Shown one piece after another: positions 42,392 to 51,589 of a stretch of DNA of 64,000 nt (the stretch's first letter is position 1; each line of letters begins with the position of its first letter). Position numbers and translations under genes: made by a program. The DNA comes from Caldilineaceae bacterium (lineage in GTDB: Bacteria > Chloroflexota > Anaerolineae > Caldilineales > Caldilineaceae). The stretch spans positions 62,001 through 126,000 of the forward strand of contig JALHQH010000012.1 of NCBI GenBank assembly GCA_022842065.1, given 5' to 3'. Below the pieces are notes generated by a model that worked only from the letters and a program-made list of their open reading frames with translations, was not told the DNA's origin and did no database searches.

Positions 42392-42847
42392 TTAGCCGCC
42401 ATCAACTCGTTGCCCCGCTCGCGCCCGTTGCGCGGCGGCCAGATAATTTTGCTCCACCTCTAAAATATGCTCCAACACGCGCATGGCGGACCAAGCCCCC
42501 TCGGGTTGTTGACTGGCGCTTTCGTCGCTCAGGCCCACGGTGGCGGCCAGCAGTTGGCCCCAAGCACGTTCCGCCTCGGCCAACATACGTTGGGGCATGG
42601 TCGGTCCCGTCCCCACTTTTTGGCGTGAATCTTCGAGTTGGTTGCTATGTTCGCGCATGTGTTCGCTAAAGCGTAAGAGGACACGACGCAACTCGTCCCA
42701 GCGCTTCAAGTCAGTCGGCAGGGCGAACTCCGCTTCGGTCACGTCATTTAAGGTTGATAGGGTCTCTTCCCGCATTAGGCGAATCTGCGCCAATAGGGCG
42801 TCAACCTGGGCTCGCGGCCCTTGATCACTTTGCATTTTGCCTTCCAT
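42392..42847 (-). CDS. DinB-like superfamily protein
   Basis: A 151-residue helical protein of the DinB/YfiT four-helix-bundle superfamily. Helices are MREETLSTLNDVTEAEFALPTDLKRWDELRRVLLRFSEHMREH and AWSAMRVLEHILEVEQNYLAAA. Histidines in SEHMREHSNQ and LEHI are in the positions of the metal site. Relatives include thiol S-transferases; the substrate is unknown. Confidence 0.75.
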   Translation of the reverse strand: MEGKMQSDQGPRAQVDALLAQIRLMREETLSTLNDVTEAEFALPTDLKRWDELRRVLLRFSEHMREHSNQLEDSRQKVGTGPTMPQRMLAEAERAWGQLLAATVGLSDESASQQPEGAWSAMRVLEHILEVEQNYLAAAQRARAGQRVDGG

Positions 42848-42867
42848 GCTGAATTCCTCCGCTCAAC

Positions 42868-44244
42868 TTACCCTAGAAAAATCGGATTTGTGATTGCCAA
42901 CATGGTGCCTTTTTCGCCGCGCAGCTCAACTGTAAACCAGCGTGAGCCATGCACGGGCAAGGACCAGCTTTGTTCGCCGGCTGCGCTGACGGTTGACTGC
43001 GCATAAACCGCCCCGTTGACGATCAGTCGCAAGGTCGCGCCGGTGGGGGCCGCAGACCAATCGGCCTTAATTTCTACATCGCTTATGCCCGCCGTGGTCA
43101 GCTGATCACCCATCATGGTGGCTGCTGCACCAGCCGCCGCGTGAAGGTGGAGGGTCGGTCCCACGCTCATGTAACTGTGGCCGGCGGCAAGTGCTTGGAT
43201 AATTCCCTGCTCCGAGAGTGCCGCGGCGTAGATCACATTAAAGCCCGGCCCCCGCTCGTAGTGCTTCGGCCCGTGGGTATCGCTGCCCGCGGTGGCAACC
43301 AGTCGCCGCCCTTCGTTGAGACAGCGGTAGTAAAAGGCCAGTCCATCTTCGTTGCAATTGTGCTCCAGGGGATGATCGCCAAACCACGGCCCATTCCAGA
43401 TCTCAATCAGCCGCGCCGTGCCGGGCATCATCCCTCTGTAGAGCCAGCGACAGCCAGTGCAATAGGGATCGCCGATGGCGTAGGGGTGGGCGATAATGTA
43501 AAGTTTGCCTTCTTCGTAAAGTTGGGTGGCAATTGCCGCCATCCCCTCGCCCGCGCGATCGACCCGCCAATCCAGCCACGCCTCATGCGCCCCCAGGCAG
43601 ACGGCATGGCCCCAGAAGGTGGTCAACTCTTGGCCACCCAGGGTCAATAATGTTTCATCACCCAAGGTTGCCATCTCGGCCAGCGGGCTGATCGTGTTGT
43701 GGTCGGTGAGCGCGATAAAGTCGAGCCCTTCCTTGCGCGCAGCGGCCACCAACTCTTGTGTTGTCCAACTGGCGTCGGAGTGGAGGGTGTGGCTGTGCAG
43801 GTCGCCGCGGTACCAACCGGGATGGGGGTTGACGACGCGCGAAAAGTCCGGCTTGACCCGTGCCACCGGCGTGATCGTGCTGGCCGGATCACTTTCCGTT
43901 GTCACCTCCAGCGTATAGTTGACTGGATCACCAGGCAGCACCATGTGGGTGTCGATCTGGACGGTCCACTCACCGGCAGGCAGCACACCCGGCAGATAGC
44001 CGCGCGTCGCACTGGTTGGGGTGATCACCACTTCGTGGGTATCGCCGCCACGGTGACCCGCGCCGCGAAAGCCGTCGGGATCAAAAAGCGTGAGCGTCAG
44101 CAAGTTGGTCATGCCGCTGACCCGCCGCGGGGCATAGTGCAGACGGATCGCCACTTTGGTACAGTGGACAGGGACGATAAAGGTGTGGGGGATGTGCCGC
44201 TTGACATCAGCGGCAGTGAGGGTGGCACTAAATTGTTGGTTCAT
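42868..44244 (-). CDS. CehA/McbA-type PHP metallohydrolase
   Basis: A 458-residue hydrolase. An N-terminal beta domain (residues 1-150, ATLTAADVKRHIPHTFIVPVHCTKVAIRLHY) precedes the PHP domain: WYRGDLHSHTLHSDASW with metal ligands, LDFIALTDHNTISP, IAHPYAIGDPYC and VATAGSDTHG. The start at 44244 is chosen because it overlaps the stop of the upstream isomerase gene (ATGA) and the domain begins there. The substrate, possibly a sugar-phosphate ester, is unknown. Confidence 0.86.
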   Translation of the reverse strand: MNQQFSATLTAADVKRHIPHTFIVPVHCTKVAIRLHYAPRRVSGMTNLLTLTLFDPDGFRGAGHRGGDTHEVVITPTSATRGYLPGVLPAGEWTVQIDTHMVLPGDPVNYTLEVTTESDPASTITPVARVKPDFSRVVNPHPGWYRGDLHSHTLHSDASWTTQELVAAARKEGLDFIALTDHNTISPLAEMATLGDETLLTLGGQELTTFWGHAVCLGAHEAWLDWRVDRAGEGMAAIATQLYEEGKLYIIAHPYAIGDPYCTGCRWLYRGMMPGTARLIEIWNGPWFGDHPLEHNCNEDGLAFYYRCLNEGRRLVATAGSDTHGPKHYERGPGFNVIYAAALSEQGIIQALAAGHSYMSVGPTLHLHAAAGAAATMMGDQLTTAGISDVEIKADWSAAPTGATLRLIVNGAVYAQSTVSAAGEQSWSLPVHGSRWFTVELRGEKGTMLAITNPIFLG

Positions 44245-45074
44245 AATAGCGCTACCGCCTGCTGCCATAACCCTTTGACATAGGGGATTGCCTGGCGCAA
44301 GCCATCTTCGCCCTGTTTGCTTGCCTCTTCCACACTGATCCAGCCGTCGAAGCCGGTTTGGGCCAGGGTACGAAAGATCCCTGCAATCGGCGCAACGCCG
44401 GTCCCGACCAGGCACGGTTCAAATGACCCGGCCCGCTCAATATCATTGACGTGGACCACAGCCACCCGTTCTTGCACTTGGGCCAATACGCGCAATGGAT
44501 CATCGCCGGTGGCCAAGGTGTTGGCGGTGTCAAAGAGCAGTTGGAGATCATCTGCTGCCGTCTGCGCCACAATCTCCAGGAAAATATCCGACGGCTGGGA
44601 AAAGTCGTAATATTGCCAGACCGACCCCTTGGTATGATTCTCGTAGACTGGGATCACGCCGACTTGTTTGGCATATTGTAGACAGATCTGCAAGCCGGCC
44701 ACCGCCCAGCCGATCCCTTCGACCCGCTCTACCCCCGGGTGGCGCTGCCCCGCGACCAGCCGCACAAAGGGCGCACCCAACTGTACCGCGGTGTCAATAT
44801 AACTGCGCACCTCATCAATCTGGCGCGTGCGTTCGGTCGCATCAGGATGGGTAAAATCCGAGTAGGTGACAACCATTGCGATTTGGACGCCGGCATCTTG
44901 GGCTTCGCCCCGCAGACTATCCAGGTAAGGCGCGGTCAGATTGGTCAGATGCGCGACGCTGATGTCGGCACCATCCAACCCCAACGCGGCGGCCAAGCGA
45001 AACCACTCCCCCAGCGACCGGCGACCGGCACTAAAGTCGCCATAGAAAGAGACGGGTAGACAGCTAAATTGCAT
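44241..45074 (-). CDS. Sugar phosphate isomerase/epimerase
   Basis: A 277-residue TIM-barrel protein of the xylose-isomerase-like AP-endonuclease-2 family. Visible are LGLDGADISVAHLTNL, FVRLVAGQRHPGVERVEGIGWAV, GVIPVYENHTKGSVWQYYDF, LQLLFDTANTLATGDDPLRVLAQV, VAVVHVNDIERAGSFEPCLVGTG and ISVEEASKQG, with Glu, Asp, His and Glu in the metal positions. It is coupled to the PHP hydrolase gene by a 4-base overlap, so the two may act on the same sugar compound. Confidence 0.86.
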   Translation of the reverse strand: MQFSCLPVSFYGDFSAGRRSLGEWFRLAAALGLDGADISVAHLTNLTAPYLDSLRGEAQDAGVQIAMVVTYSDFTHPDATERTRQIDEVRSYIDTAVQLGAPFVRLVAGQRHPGVERVEGIGWAVAGLQICLQYAKQVGVIPVYENHTKGSVWQYYDFSQPSDIFLEIVAQTAADDLQLLFDTANTLATGDDPLRVLAQVQERVAVVHVNDIERAGSFEPCLVGTGVAPIAGIFRTLAQTGFDGWISVEEASKQGEDGLRQAIPYVKGLWQQAVALL

Positions 45075-45227
45075 GACATTGCTCCTTGTGCAACTGATAT
45101 GGATGAATAAGCTACCCCTATTCTACTTGATTCGGCACCGATTGAAAATGCTCGCTGACGCTGCCCCTGAAAAATCTGTGGTTCAATGGGATCTTATAGA
45201 TAACACAATCAAACCTGGCACAATCGT

Positions 45228-45249
45228 GTACTGCGCATCCCCTGATGCG
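45228..45249. repeat. Short palindrome
   Basis: CTGCGCATC and GATGCGCAG flank CCCT. It lies in the repeat-rich gap before the SpoIID-like gene. Confidence 0.5.
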
Positions 45250-45289
45250 CAGCCCGCTTTGTGTCAACTCTATTTGCTTTGTCTATTAG

Positions 45290-45446
45290 GGGGGTGACGA
45301 GATCGCCCTGGGCTAAAGCCGCAGGGCTACCGAACCACGCCGGGTAAACCCGGCTAAGGGAGGGGGGGTACCCGGCGTTGTTGGGTAGCCCGGGTGCCCA
45401 CTGGGCGCGTTGACAACGGGGCGGGATGGCAACCCCCTGAATTCCG
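45290..45446. repeat. REP-like element, second copy
   Basis: GCCCTGGGCTAAAGCCGCAG (45305) and CGCCGGGTAAACCCGGCTAA (45339) are identical to parts of 28602-28654. The ends AGGGGGGTG and CAACCCCCT are inverted. The second half has diverged. Confidence 0.7.
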
Positions 45447-45555
45447 GTTGAGCCAAATCTGTGTTGTGCGGCCTCGCCCTCTAATGTCGCGCCACTTCTT
45501 CTCCCTAACTAACTGTCGAATTGAAAGTTGACTGTAAGGAAATATTTGCGTTACC

Positions 45556-45690
45556 AATGCTATACTGCAAGTGGGTAACAAGTTCATGGTGATTTCTCCT
45601 TGGTTTCTGTTTTGGTCTCAAAATTTGCCGTTATGGGTGATGGCGGCAGGCAAAAGGCTCTCGGTCTACGACCGGGGCCTTTTGTTTTTA
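45556..45690 (+). other. Possible short transcript with terminator
   Basis: TGC-TATACT (about 45560) is an extended -10 element. AAAAGGC/GCCTTTT with inner CGGT/ACCG and T's (45652-45690) is a terminator. A small RNA of about 120 bases is possible; no convincing protein is present. The rest of 45447-45943 shows only TTGACA near 45700 without a clear -10. Confidence 0.35.
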
Positions 45691-45943
45691 TTGGCTCAAT
45701 TGACATTTTTCATCCTTGTTCGTGACGAGAGCCCACTGGGCGTGGCATAGCGCTAAGTCGGAAAGTCGCAGGGAATTCACCCTCTAAATGCCGATGCGCA
45801 GGCGGCCAGACTGTGCTATTGTAAGTTGTGCTCAAATTGTCAACTGTCCTCGTGCGTGGATTGCATCGGCGCTGCCACTCTTACCCTTGGCGCTATTACA
45901 CCAATCCCCATATCCTTTGCGCCCGGCGCAAACGAGAATTGTT

Positions 45944-48895
45944 ATGTATCCAAAATCACCGCAATTTCATCCCTGGTCTCGCCCACTGGCGGCGCTCCTG
46001 GCTGGACTGATTACCGCGCTACTGCTCTGGCTCGCCACCTATGCAGTCTCTGCGCAAAGTCCTACCCCTGCGCGCGACACAACCCAAACGAACTTGACCC
46101 ATGCCCGTCTGCTTTTAGATGCCCGTCTGCTGCTTGACCAGGAAGGCGTTCACATGAGCCGGCCCGTGTACAGCCCGGATGGGCGCTGGTTAGCCGTGAC
46201 GGTCGTGCCGCTGGGCACCGAAACGGCTGATCTGGCCCAGACCTACGTTTACGCCACCGCGACCGGTGCTTTACAAGGGCAACTTGCCGGCTATCATCCC
46301 CAGTGGCATACCACCGATCAACTTCAGCTCTGGACCAACGGGCGTACCTTGCGCTATACCGTCGCTGAAACCCGTCCACAATTGCTGGCTGACGAGGAGC
46401 GCATTGCGATCATGGCCGATAACCCGGCTCCGCTGCCCCTGGCTGCTGGTCCCCTGGCCTATCCACAGACTATCCGGGTGGCGCACCATCCCAGCAACAA
46501 CTGTCGCCCGGTGCCGGCTTGGCAGGTCGATGTGATTCCCTTTGAAGAGTATGTGGCGCGCGTGGTACCGGCGGAAGCGCCGGCCCATTGGCCGGTCGCG
46601 GCCCTGGCCGCACAGGCCGTCGCGGCCCGCACCTATGCCTGGCGTCAAATTCTCGCCGGTCGCGCCGACTATGATGTGACCGACTGGGCTAACTTCCAGA
46701 TGATGTGTGATGCACGCTATCCCAGCAGCGACAGTGCGGTTACGCTGACTGCCGGACAATTTCTGAGCAGCCAAGCCGACAGCGCGGGCCTCCCCATCAC
46801 CGCGATGTACAGTGCCGAAAATGGGCACCCGACCTTGACGAATCCGAATGTGAGTTATTTGCAGGCCGTGCCCGATCTCTTTGCCCTGGGCCGCACGCGC
46901 AACGGTCATGGTTATGGTTTAAGCCAGTGGGGGGCGTACCGTCGCGCCGTGGCCGGCCATAGTTATCGCCAGATCCTGGGCCATTACTATAGCAATGTTT
47001 ACCTGCAAACCGACAGCAATAGCGGTGCCGCAAGTGGGGCATTGATCCGCGTTGAGCCATCGCCCCGTTTAGCGGTGGATGCGGTACATCTGCAAACCCT
47101 GCTGCCGGCCAATCTCACCCCTCGGCTGCTGGTGACGACCAACAACGCGCTCATTGCACCGGTTGCGATTGACGCCTCCACCGCGATTTGGCGCGCCGCG
47201 CCGGGGTTGGCTGATGGCGATATCGTGACCGCGCAGCTTTGGTTTGGCGCGGCCTTACAGGATCAAATAGCCTGGACGGTTGACTATAACGCGCCAACCG
47301 CGCCAACCGTGCCGCTGCCGGCTACTCTGAGCGAAGTGGCTCCCACTTTTCAATTGACCACCAGCGGTGACAACACGCCCCTCTTGCGTAGCGGTTGGCT
47401 CTGGGAGGGCGAAACCCTCAGCCATACCACCAACAGTGGCGCGCTGATCACCGACGCGACGGCAACGGGCGGCACCGCCTGGCAGGCGCAAGTCGCACAA
47501 CATCAAAGTGGCGTCTGGTATGGCCCGCGCACCACCGCGCTGCCGGCTGGTTATAACTATCGGGCGATCTTCTGGCTGCGCGCGGGGGTGGACGCCACAA
47601 CGCCACCCCCGCTGCTGCCCTTGGCGCGGCTGGATGTGACCGATGACGAAGGCCGCGTGATTTTGGGGCTGCGCGAGCTGTGGGCCAGTGACTTTGCCAC
47701 AGCCCCTACCTATCAACCGATCGCCGTCGATTTTCATCTTTTTGATGATCCACGTGGCGTTGAATTGCGGGTGGCCTGGCGTGATCTGGTCGATCTGACC
47801 TTGGATCGCGTTGAGGTGTGGCGACTACCCGATGCTGCGTCAGCCCCGGCAAATGGCACAACCACCGCAACTTTCCACTGGTCATTGCGGGGGCAGGTGG
47901 GGCCACGCACTTTTCTGGCGGCGCAGATGGATCAGGCCGGGAATCTAAGCGCGGTTAATAGCCAACCGGTTACCGTGGTGGATCCGTTGCCCCCCTACTT
48001 CCGACCGGCGACCACCGCTGCCATCTGGTTGTCAACCGCGCCGTTGACGCGCACCGCGGTGGTCAGTGACAGCTTTAGTGGGCTTGATTTCACCAGTGGG
48101 CGCGCGTTGGTGACGGGTGAGGGGATTTCATTCACCGTTCCTGCTGCCATGAGTGGGCAAGGGGAGCCTTGGCAGGTGCAAACATTAACGGCCACCCTGC
48201 CGACACTGGCCGACGGCAGCTACGGGCTGACCTTTTTTGCCCGGGATTTGGGCGGTAATCAAGCAGCGACTGAACAGCCGCTGCTGATCGACAGTGTGGC
48301 CCCCACCACCACCATTGCCGCCCGCGGCCCGATCACGGCCAATTGGTACACGGCCCCGGTGACGGTGACGCTTGCGGCTAACGATGCGCGCAGTGGGATT
48401 GCGGCGATCGCCTATCAGATCGATCAGACGGCTGAACAGCCCTATGGGCCGCCTTTTGTTGTGAACAAGGCCGGCGCACAGACGATTGCAGCGTGGGCTA
48501 CCGATCTGGCCGGGAACCGTTCTGCCCTGGCCACGCAGACGCTCTTGATCGATCTAGCCGCCCCCGTCACTACTTTGCGCCAATCGCCCTTGGCTCCCGA
48601 CCTGGTCCGGGTCAGCTGGCAAGTGGTCGATGATGGCAGTGGCGTGGCTGCAGTTGAACTGGCGGTGCAACACGATGGTGGTCCCTGGCTGCCCCTGACT
48701 CCGGCCGCGCTGCCCTCTTTCGCGGATGACCAGCCGCCGCTCCTCAGCGCTACCATCGACATTGCGGTGACCCAGGATGTGGAGACCCGTTTCCGCCTGC
48801 GTGCACGTGACCAGGTTGGCCGCCTGAGTGAGTGGCGTGAACTGACGCTGTGGGTGGCCACTGATTGGGTCTACCTGCCGGTGATCAGCCGTTAA
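45944..48895 (+). CDS. Secreted SpoIID/LytB-domain protein
   Basis: A 983-residue exported protein. Signal helix PLAALLAGLITALLLWLATYAVSA. Residues 45-150 contain propeller-like strands (MSRPVYSPDGRWLAVTVV). Residues 165-370 form a SpoIID domain: VDVIPFEEYVARVVPAEAPAHWPVAALAAQAVAARTYAW with the likely catalytic E211, then AMYSAENGHPT and GHGYGLSQWGAYRRA. Such domains are lytic transglycosylases acting on denuded peptidoglycan. Several Ig-like/OmpL47-like domains follow (YRPATTAAIWLSTAPLT; VDDGSGVAAVELAVQHDGG). It ends DWVYLPVISR. The ATG at 45944 is chosen because the signal peptide starts there. Confidence 0.85.
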   Translation: MYPKSPQFHPWSRPLAALLAGLITALLLWLATYAVSAQSPTPARDTTQTNLTHARLLLDARLLLDQEGVHMSRPVYSPDGRWLAVTVVPLGTETADLAQTYVYATATGALQGQLAGYHPQWHTTDQLQLWTNGRTLRYTVAETRPQLLADEERIAIMADNPAPLPLAAGPLAYPQTIRVAHHPSNNCRPVPAWQVDVIPFEEYVARVVPAEAPAHWPVAALAAQAVAARTYAWRQILAGRADYDVTDWANFQMMCDARYPSSDSAVTLTAGQFLSSQADSAGLPITAMYSAENGHPTLTNPNVSYLQAVPDLFALGRTRNGHGYGLSQWGAYRRAVAGHSYRQILGHYYSNVYLQTDSNSGAASGALIRVEPSPRLAVDAVHLQTLLPANLTPRLLVTTNNALIAPVAIDASTAIWRAAPGLADGDIVTAQLWFGAALQDQIAWTVDYNAPTAPTVPLPATLSEVAPTFQLTTSGDNTPLLRSGWLWEGETLSHTTNSGALITDATATGGTAWQAQVAQHQSGVWYGPRTTALPAGYNYRAIFWLRAGVDATTPPPLLPLARLDVTDDEGRVILGLRELWASDFATAPTYQPIAVDFHLFDDPRGVELRVAWRDLVDLTLDRVEVWRLPDAASAPANGTTTATFHWSLRGQVGPRTFLAAQMDQAGNLSAVNSQPVTVVDPLPPYFRPATTAAIWLSTAPLTRTAVVSDSFSGLDFTSGRALVTGEGISFTVPAAMSGQGEPWQVQTLTATLPTLADGSYGLTFFARDLGGNQAATEQPLLIDSVAPTTTIAARGPITANWYTAPVTVTLAANDARSGIAAIAYQIDQTAEQPYGPPFVVNKAGAQTIAAWATDLAGNRSALATQTLLIDLAAPVTTLRQSPLAPDLVRVSWQVVDDGSGVAAVELAVQHDGGPWLPLTPAALPSFADDQPPLLSATIDIAVTQDVETRFRLRARDQVGRLSEWRELTLWVATDWVYLPVISR

Positions 48896-48898
48896 GAC

Positions 48899-48955
48899 CA
48901 CTAAGCAGCCAGTGCTCGCCGCATCACGGCTGCGGCGAGCACCGGCTGCTTAGTG
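48899..48955. terminator. Bidirectional stem-loop between convergent genes
   Basis: 25-base arms starting CACTAAGCAGCC and ending GGCTGCTTAGTG, with one 2-base mismatch and a 7-base loop. Confidence 0.75.
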
Positions 48956-48967
48956 ACAACAAAATCC

Positions 48968-50113
48968 TTAAAGCGTAAAGTGATCCGTAATATAGGGCTG
49001 CATGGCCACATGATCAAGCTCGATCCCCAGGCCGGGGCGGTCGGGGACAAGGGCGGTGTTGCCCTGGTAGGCCATATGTGGGGTGATCAACGTCTGTTCA
49101 CGCACCCACTCGCTCTGGAGATCGCTGGGCAGGACACAGTTACGCGCACAGGCGGCGGCATGCAGACGGACATGTTGCAGCACGCCCAACTCCAACGCGC
49201 TGCCGTGCCAACAATCTTTATAGGCAAACTCAGCCACGTGGGCAAGGCGCAAAAAGTTGTAAGTGCTGCCGCCACCCAGGTTATAGGTGTCAGCGATTCC
49301 TTCTGCCAACATACGCCGCAGCATCTCTTCGCTGCGCGCATGATAGGCAATCGTCAGCGGGAAGATTTGGCGGGCTTTCTGCCAGTCGTCGACGGCCTGT
49401 GCCGGGAAGGGATCTTCGACTTGGATTTCAAAGGGCAGTGAAGCCAACCCTTCAAAGAGGCGTCCGGCCTCACGCATAGAGCGCCAGGCATTCATTGGGT
49501 CGATCGTAAAGCGGAAACCAGCGGGCACATCGTCGGCGATGGCGATCAACGCGTGGACTGTGTCCCCAGCGCGGTTGGATTTCATCTTTATGCCGGTTAG
49601 CCCCCGTTCGTGTGCTTCGTGGACCAGCGCGGCCAACGTTTTGGCGTCAGGGCGATTCGCCCAAAAATCAGTGGCGACTGCTTTCCGCACCGCGCCGCCC
49701 AACAGTTGATGGGCCGGCATCCCCACTGCCTTGCCCACAGCATCGAGCCAGAGCGCTTCCAACAGCTCATAACTCTGCTCCATCCCCACTTCCCATGACA
49801 ACAGGGGGTAGCTGGTGGGCAGCCCATTTGACTCATAATTCTGCAGCCAGACCGTCGCCGGGGTAAAGCTGAGCAGATCGCGGCCAAGCAGTGCCTGTAA
49901 GGTGGCTTCGACCGTTGCGCGCGCTGTCCCCCGGCCACATTCGCCGACCGCGACGACCCCATTTGTCGTGACCCCCTCTACTAGATGAATCGGCATCTCG
50001 GGCCAGGTCACACTCCCAGTATAGACGGGGGCCTGACCAGCCGGGGCGGAAAGAATATCCTGACGGGCCGGCACGACCACTTGCCAGACGCGAAATTTTT
50101 CAAAAGCTAGCAT
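48968..50113 (-). CDS. Enolase superfamily (mandelate racemase/muconate lactonizing) enzyme
   Basis: A 381-residue member of the enolase superfamily. The N-terminal capping domain includes GEVTTNGVVAVGECGRGT-like sequence. The barrel has LTGIKMKSNRAG (catalytic Lys), FRFTIDPMNAWRS (metal Asp), FEIQVEDPFPAQ (metal Glu), IAYHARSEEMLRRM and a C-terminal DRPGLGIELD. It probably dehydrates or epimerises an acid sugar; the substrate is unknown. An AGGAGAAC sequence precedes the ATG. Confidence 0.86.
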   Translation of the reverse strand: MLAFEKFRVWQVVVPARQDILSAPAGQAPVYTGSVTWPEMPIHLVEGVTTNGVVAVGECGRGTARATVEATLQALLGRDLLSFTPATVWLQNYESNGLPTSYPLLSWEVGMEQSYELLEALWLDAVGKAVGMPAHQLLGGAVRKAVATDFWANRPDAKTLAALVHEAHERGLTGIKMKSNRAGDTVHALIAIADDVPAGFRFTIDPMNAWRSMREAGRLFEGLASLPFEIQVEDPFPAQAVDDWQKARQIFPLTIAYHARSEEMLRRMLAEGIADTYNLGGGSTYNFLRLAHVAEFAYKDCWHGSALELGVLQHVRLHAAACARNCVLPSDLQSEWVREQTLITPHMAYQGNTALVPDRPGLGIELDHVAMQPYITDHFTL

Positions 50114-50141
50114 TATGTTCTCCTGAGTGATGCCAAAAGTC

Positions 50142-50167
50142 AGCCCGGCGCACCTGCGCGCCGGGCT
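50142..50167. repeat. 10-bp GC-rich hairpin
   Basis: AGCCCGGCGC, loop ACCTGC, GCGCCGGGCT. It lies in the promoter region of the enolase-like gene. Confidence 0.6.
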
Positions 50168-50187
50168 GCTTGGTCTGATTGAAAATC

Positions 50188-50251
50188 GTCGCGTGGTCGC
50201 TTAGTCGCGTGGTCTGGACGACACGACCACACGACTAAGCGACCACGCGAC
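50188..50251. repeat. Octamer array folded as a 27-bp inverted repeat
   Basis: Eight 8-base units: GTCGCGTG, GTCGCTTA, GTCGCGTG, GTCTGGAC, GACACGAC, CACACGAC, TAAGCGAC, CACGCGAC. The first and last 27 bases are reverse complements with one mismatch. Confidence 0.85.
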
Positions 50252-50323
50252 CGCTGTTTATTCGTGCTGCCCTATTATCGCATGTGCTGATGGCCGGCAG
50301 CAAGTGTAAAAAATCGGTGGTGG

Positions 50324-51586
50324 TCAGCTATACCACCAGTGGACACCGTAAAGATTGACCAGGCAGCCGGCACAGATCAACAGGCGTAGGTTGCCGGAAA
50401 GCCTTTTGCCGGCGGCCAGTGCCAGCAGTACCATCACCGGCACCATAAAGTCGAGGCTGAAGCGATAGCCGAACTGCCACCAACCGGTGTTGTAATAGAG
50501 CAGCAGCGGCGTCATGAGTAGCAGCAAGGCAACCCAGCCCCCAGCTGCCAATCGCCACGGTCGCCGCGCCCGCGCCAGGTAGATGACCGCCGGGGTGGTG
50601 AGCAGTAGACTCATTCCCTCTGGATCCGGCACCCAGAAGCGTTTGTCGGCATCCCATTGTGGTCCAGCCAGCCACATGGCCCACAAGTTTTTGGGCAGAT
50701 AATAGAGGTTGAATTGGCCATAACGGCGCAGATTCGGGGCCAGGGCGTCAGCGACATTTTGCTGCAGGTAGCCAAAGTCGATCCAGTTGCCAAACCGGGC
50801 CTGGTTATAGAGCAACAGCGCACCCACAGCCAACCCAATCGGCACGGCCGTTGCAAACGTCCAGCGTAAGACGCGCCGCCACGTAACGGGGTGGGCTTGC
50901 ATTGCCGGGTGGGTAAAGACCAGCGCCACCAACAGCGGCCAGGTAAAGATCACGGTGGGGCGGCTGAGCATGGCCAGCGCCAACGCTGTCCCCACCAGCC
51001 ACCCAGCGCGACCGGCCGCGGCCCCCCACACGGCCAGCGCCACAAAGGTAACGGTACAGATCTGGGCGACAAACCAGACGGCGCCAATCGTTGCCATATA
51101 CCAGTGGACCGTGCCCAGCCCGAAGAGTAGTGTCAGCCACAGCCGGTCGCCCAGTGGGGAGGGGGCATGTTCACGTCCCGCCAGCGTTGTCAGCAGGAGA
51201 AAGAGGAGCGCAACATTGGCCGCGCCCAAAGCGCTGCAAAAGAAGACGGTATTCAGCCCGGCGACACCACGGAGGGCAACTACCGGCAGCATCAACAGCG
51301 CGGCCAGTGGGGGAAAGGGGACATACCAGCGACCCAAGTGGCTGGTGAGATCCAGGGTATCTGGGGGATCGAGCAAGTAGAGTCGTCCGTCTAGAAAAGC
51401 ATCGGCGAGCAGATTGAAGTAGGCTGTGTTCGGTGTGGCGGTTTGGTCAAAATAGGTTGCGGTGCCCCAATAGCAGGCCAGCGCAAGTAAAAAGAGTAGA
51501 AGGGCGATTAGCCCTGTCGTCAGCCGTTGCGGGGATACCGTGGGGGATATCTTGGGGTCTGTTGTGAGTGTGTGCATAATCACCAA
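50324..51586 (-). CDS. Glycosyltransferase-39-like membrane protein
   Basis: A 420-residue membrane protein with about ten hydrophobic helices. It starts LIALLLFLLALACYWGTATYFD followed by an outer loop with DPPDTLDLTSHLGRWYVPFPPLAALLMLPV, similar to lipid-linked sugar transferases of the ArnT/PMT type. Later GYRFSLDFMVPVMVLLAL resembles the C-terminal part of these enzymes. The acceptor is unknown. It ends 4 bases before the start side of the amidotransferase gene stop, so both are on one transcript. Confidence 0.72.
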   Translation of the reverse strand: MVIMHTLTTDPKISPTVSPQRLTTGLIALLLFLLALACYWGTATYFDQTATPNTAYFNLLADAFLDGRLYLLDPPDTLDLTSHLGRWYVPFPPLAALLMLPVVALRGVAGLNTVFFCSALGAANVALLFLLLTTLAGREHAPSPLGDRLWLTLLFGLGTVHWYMATIGAVWFVAQICTVTFVALAVWGAAAGRAGWLVGTALALAMLSRPTVIFTWPLLVALVFTHPAMQAHPVTWRRVLRWTFATAVPIGLAVGALLLYNQARFGNWIDFGYLQQNVADALAPNLRRYGQFNLYYLPKNLWAMWLAGPQWDADKRFWVPDPEGMSLLLTTPAVIYLARARRPWRLAAGGWVALLLLMTPLLLYYNTGWWQFGYRFSLDFMVPVMVLLALAAGKRLSGNLRLLICAGCLVNLYGVHWWYS

Positions 51587-51589
51587 TGG

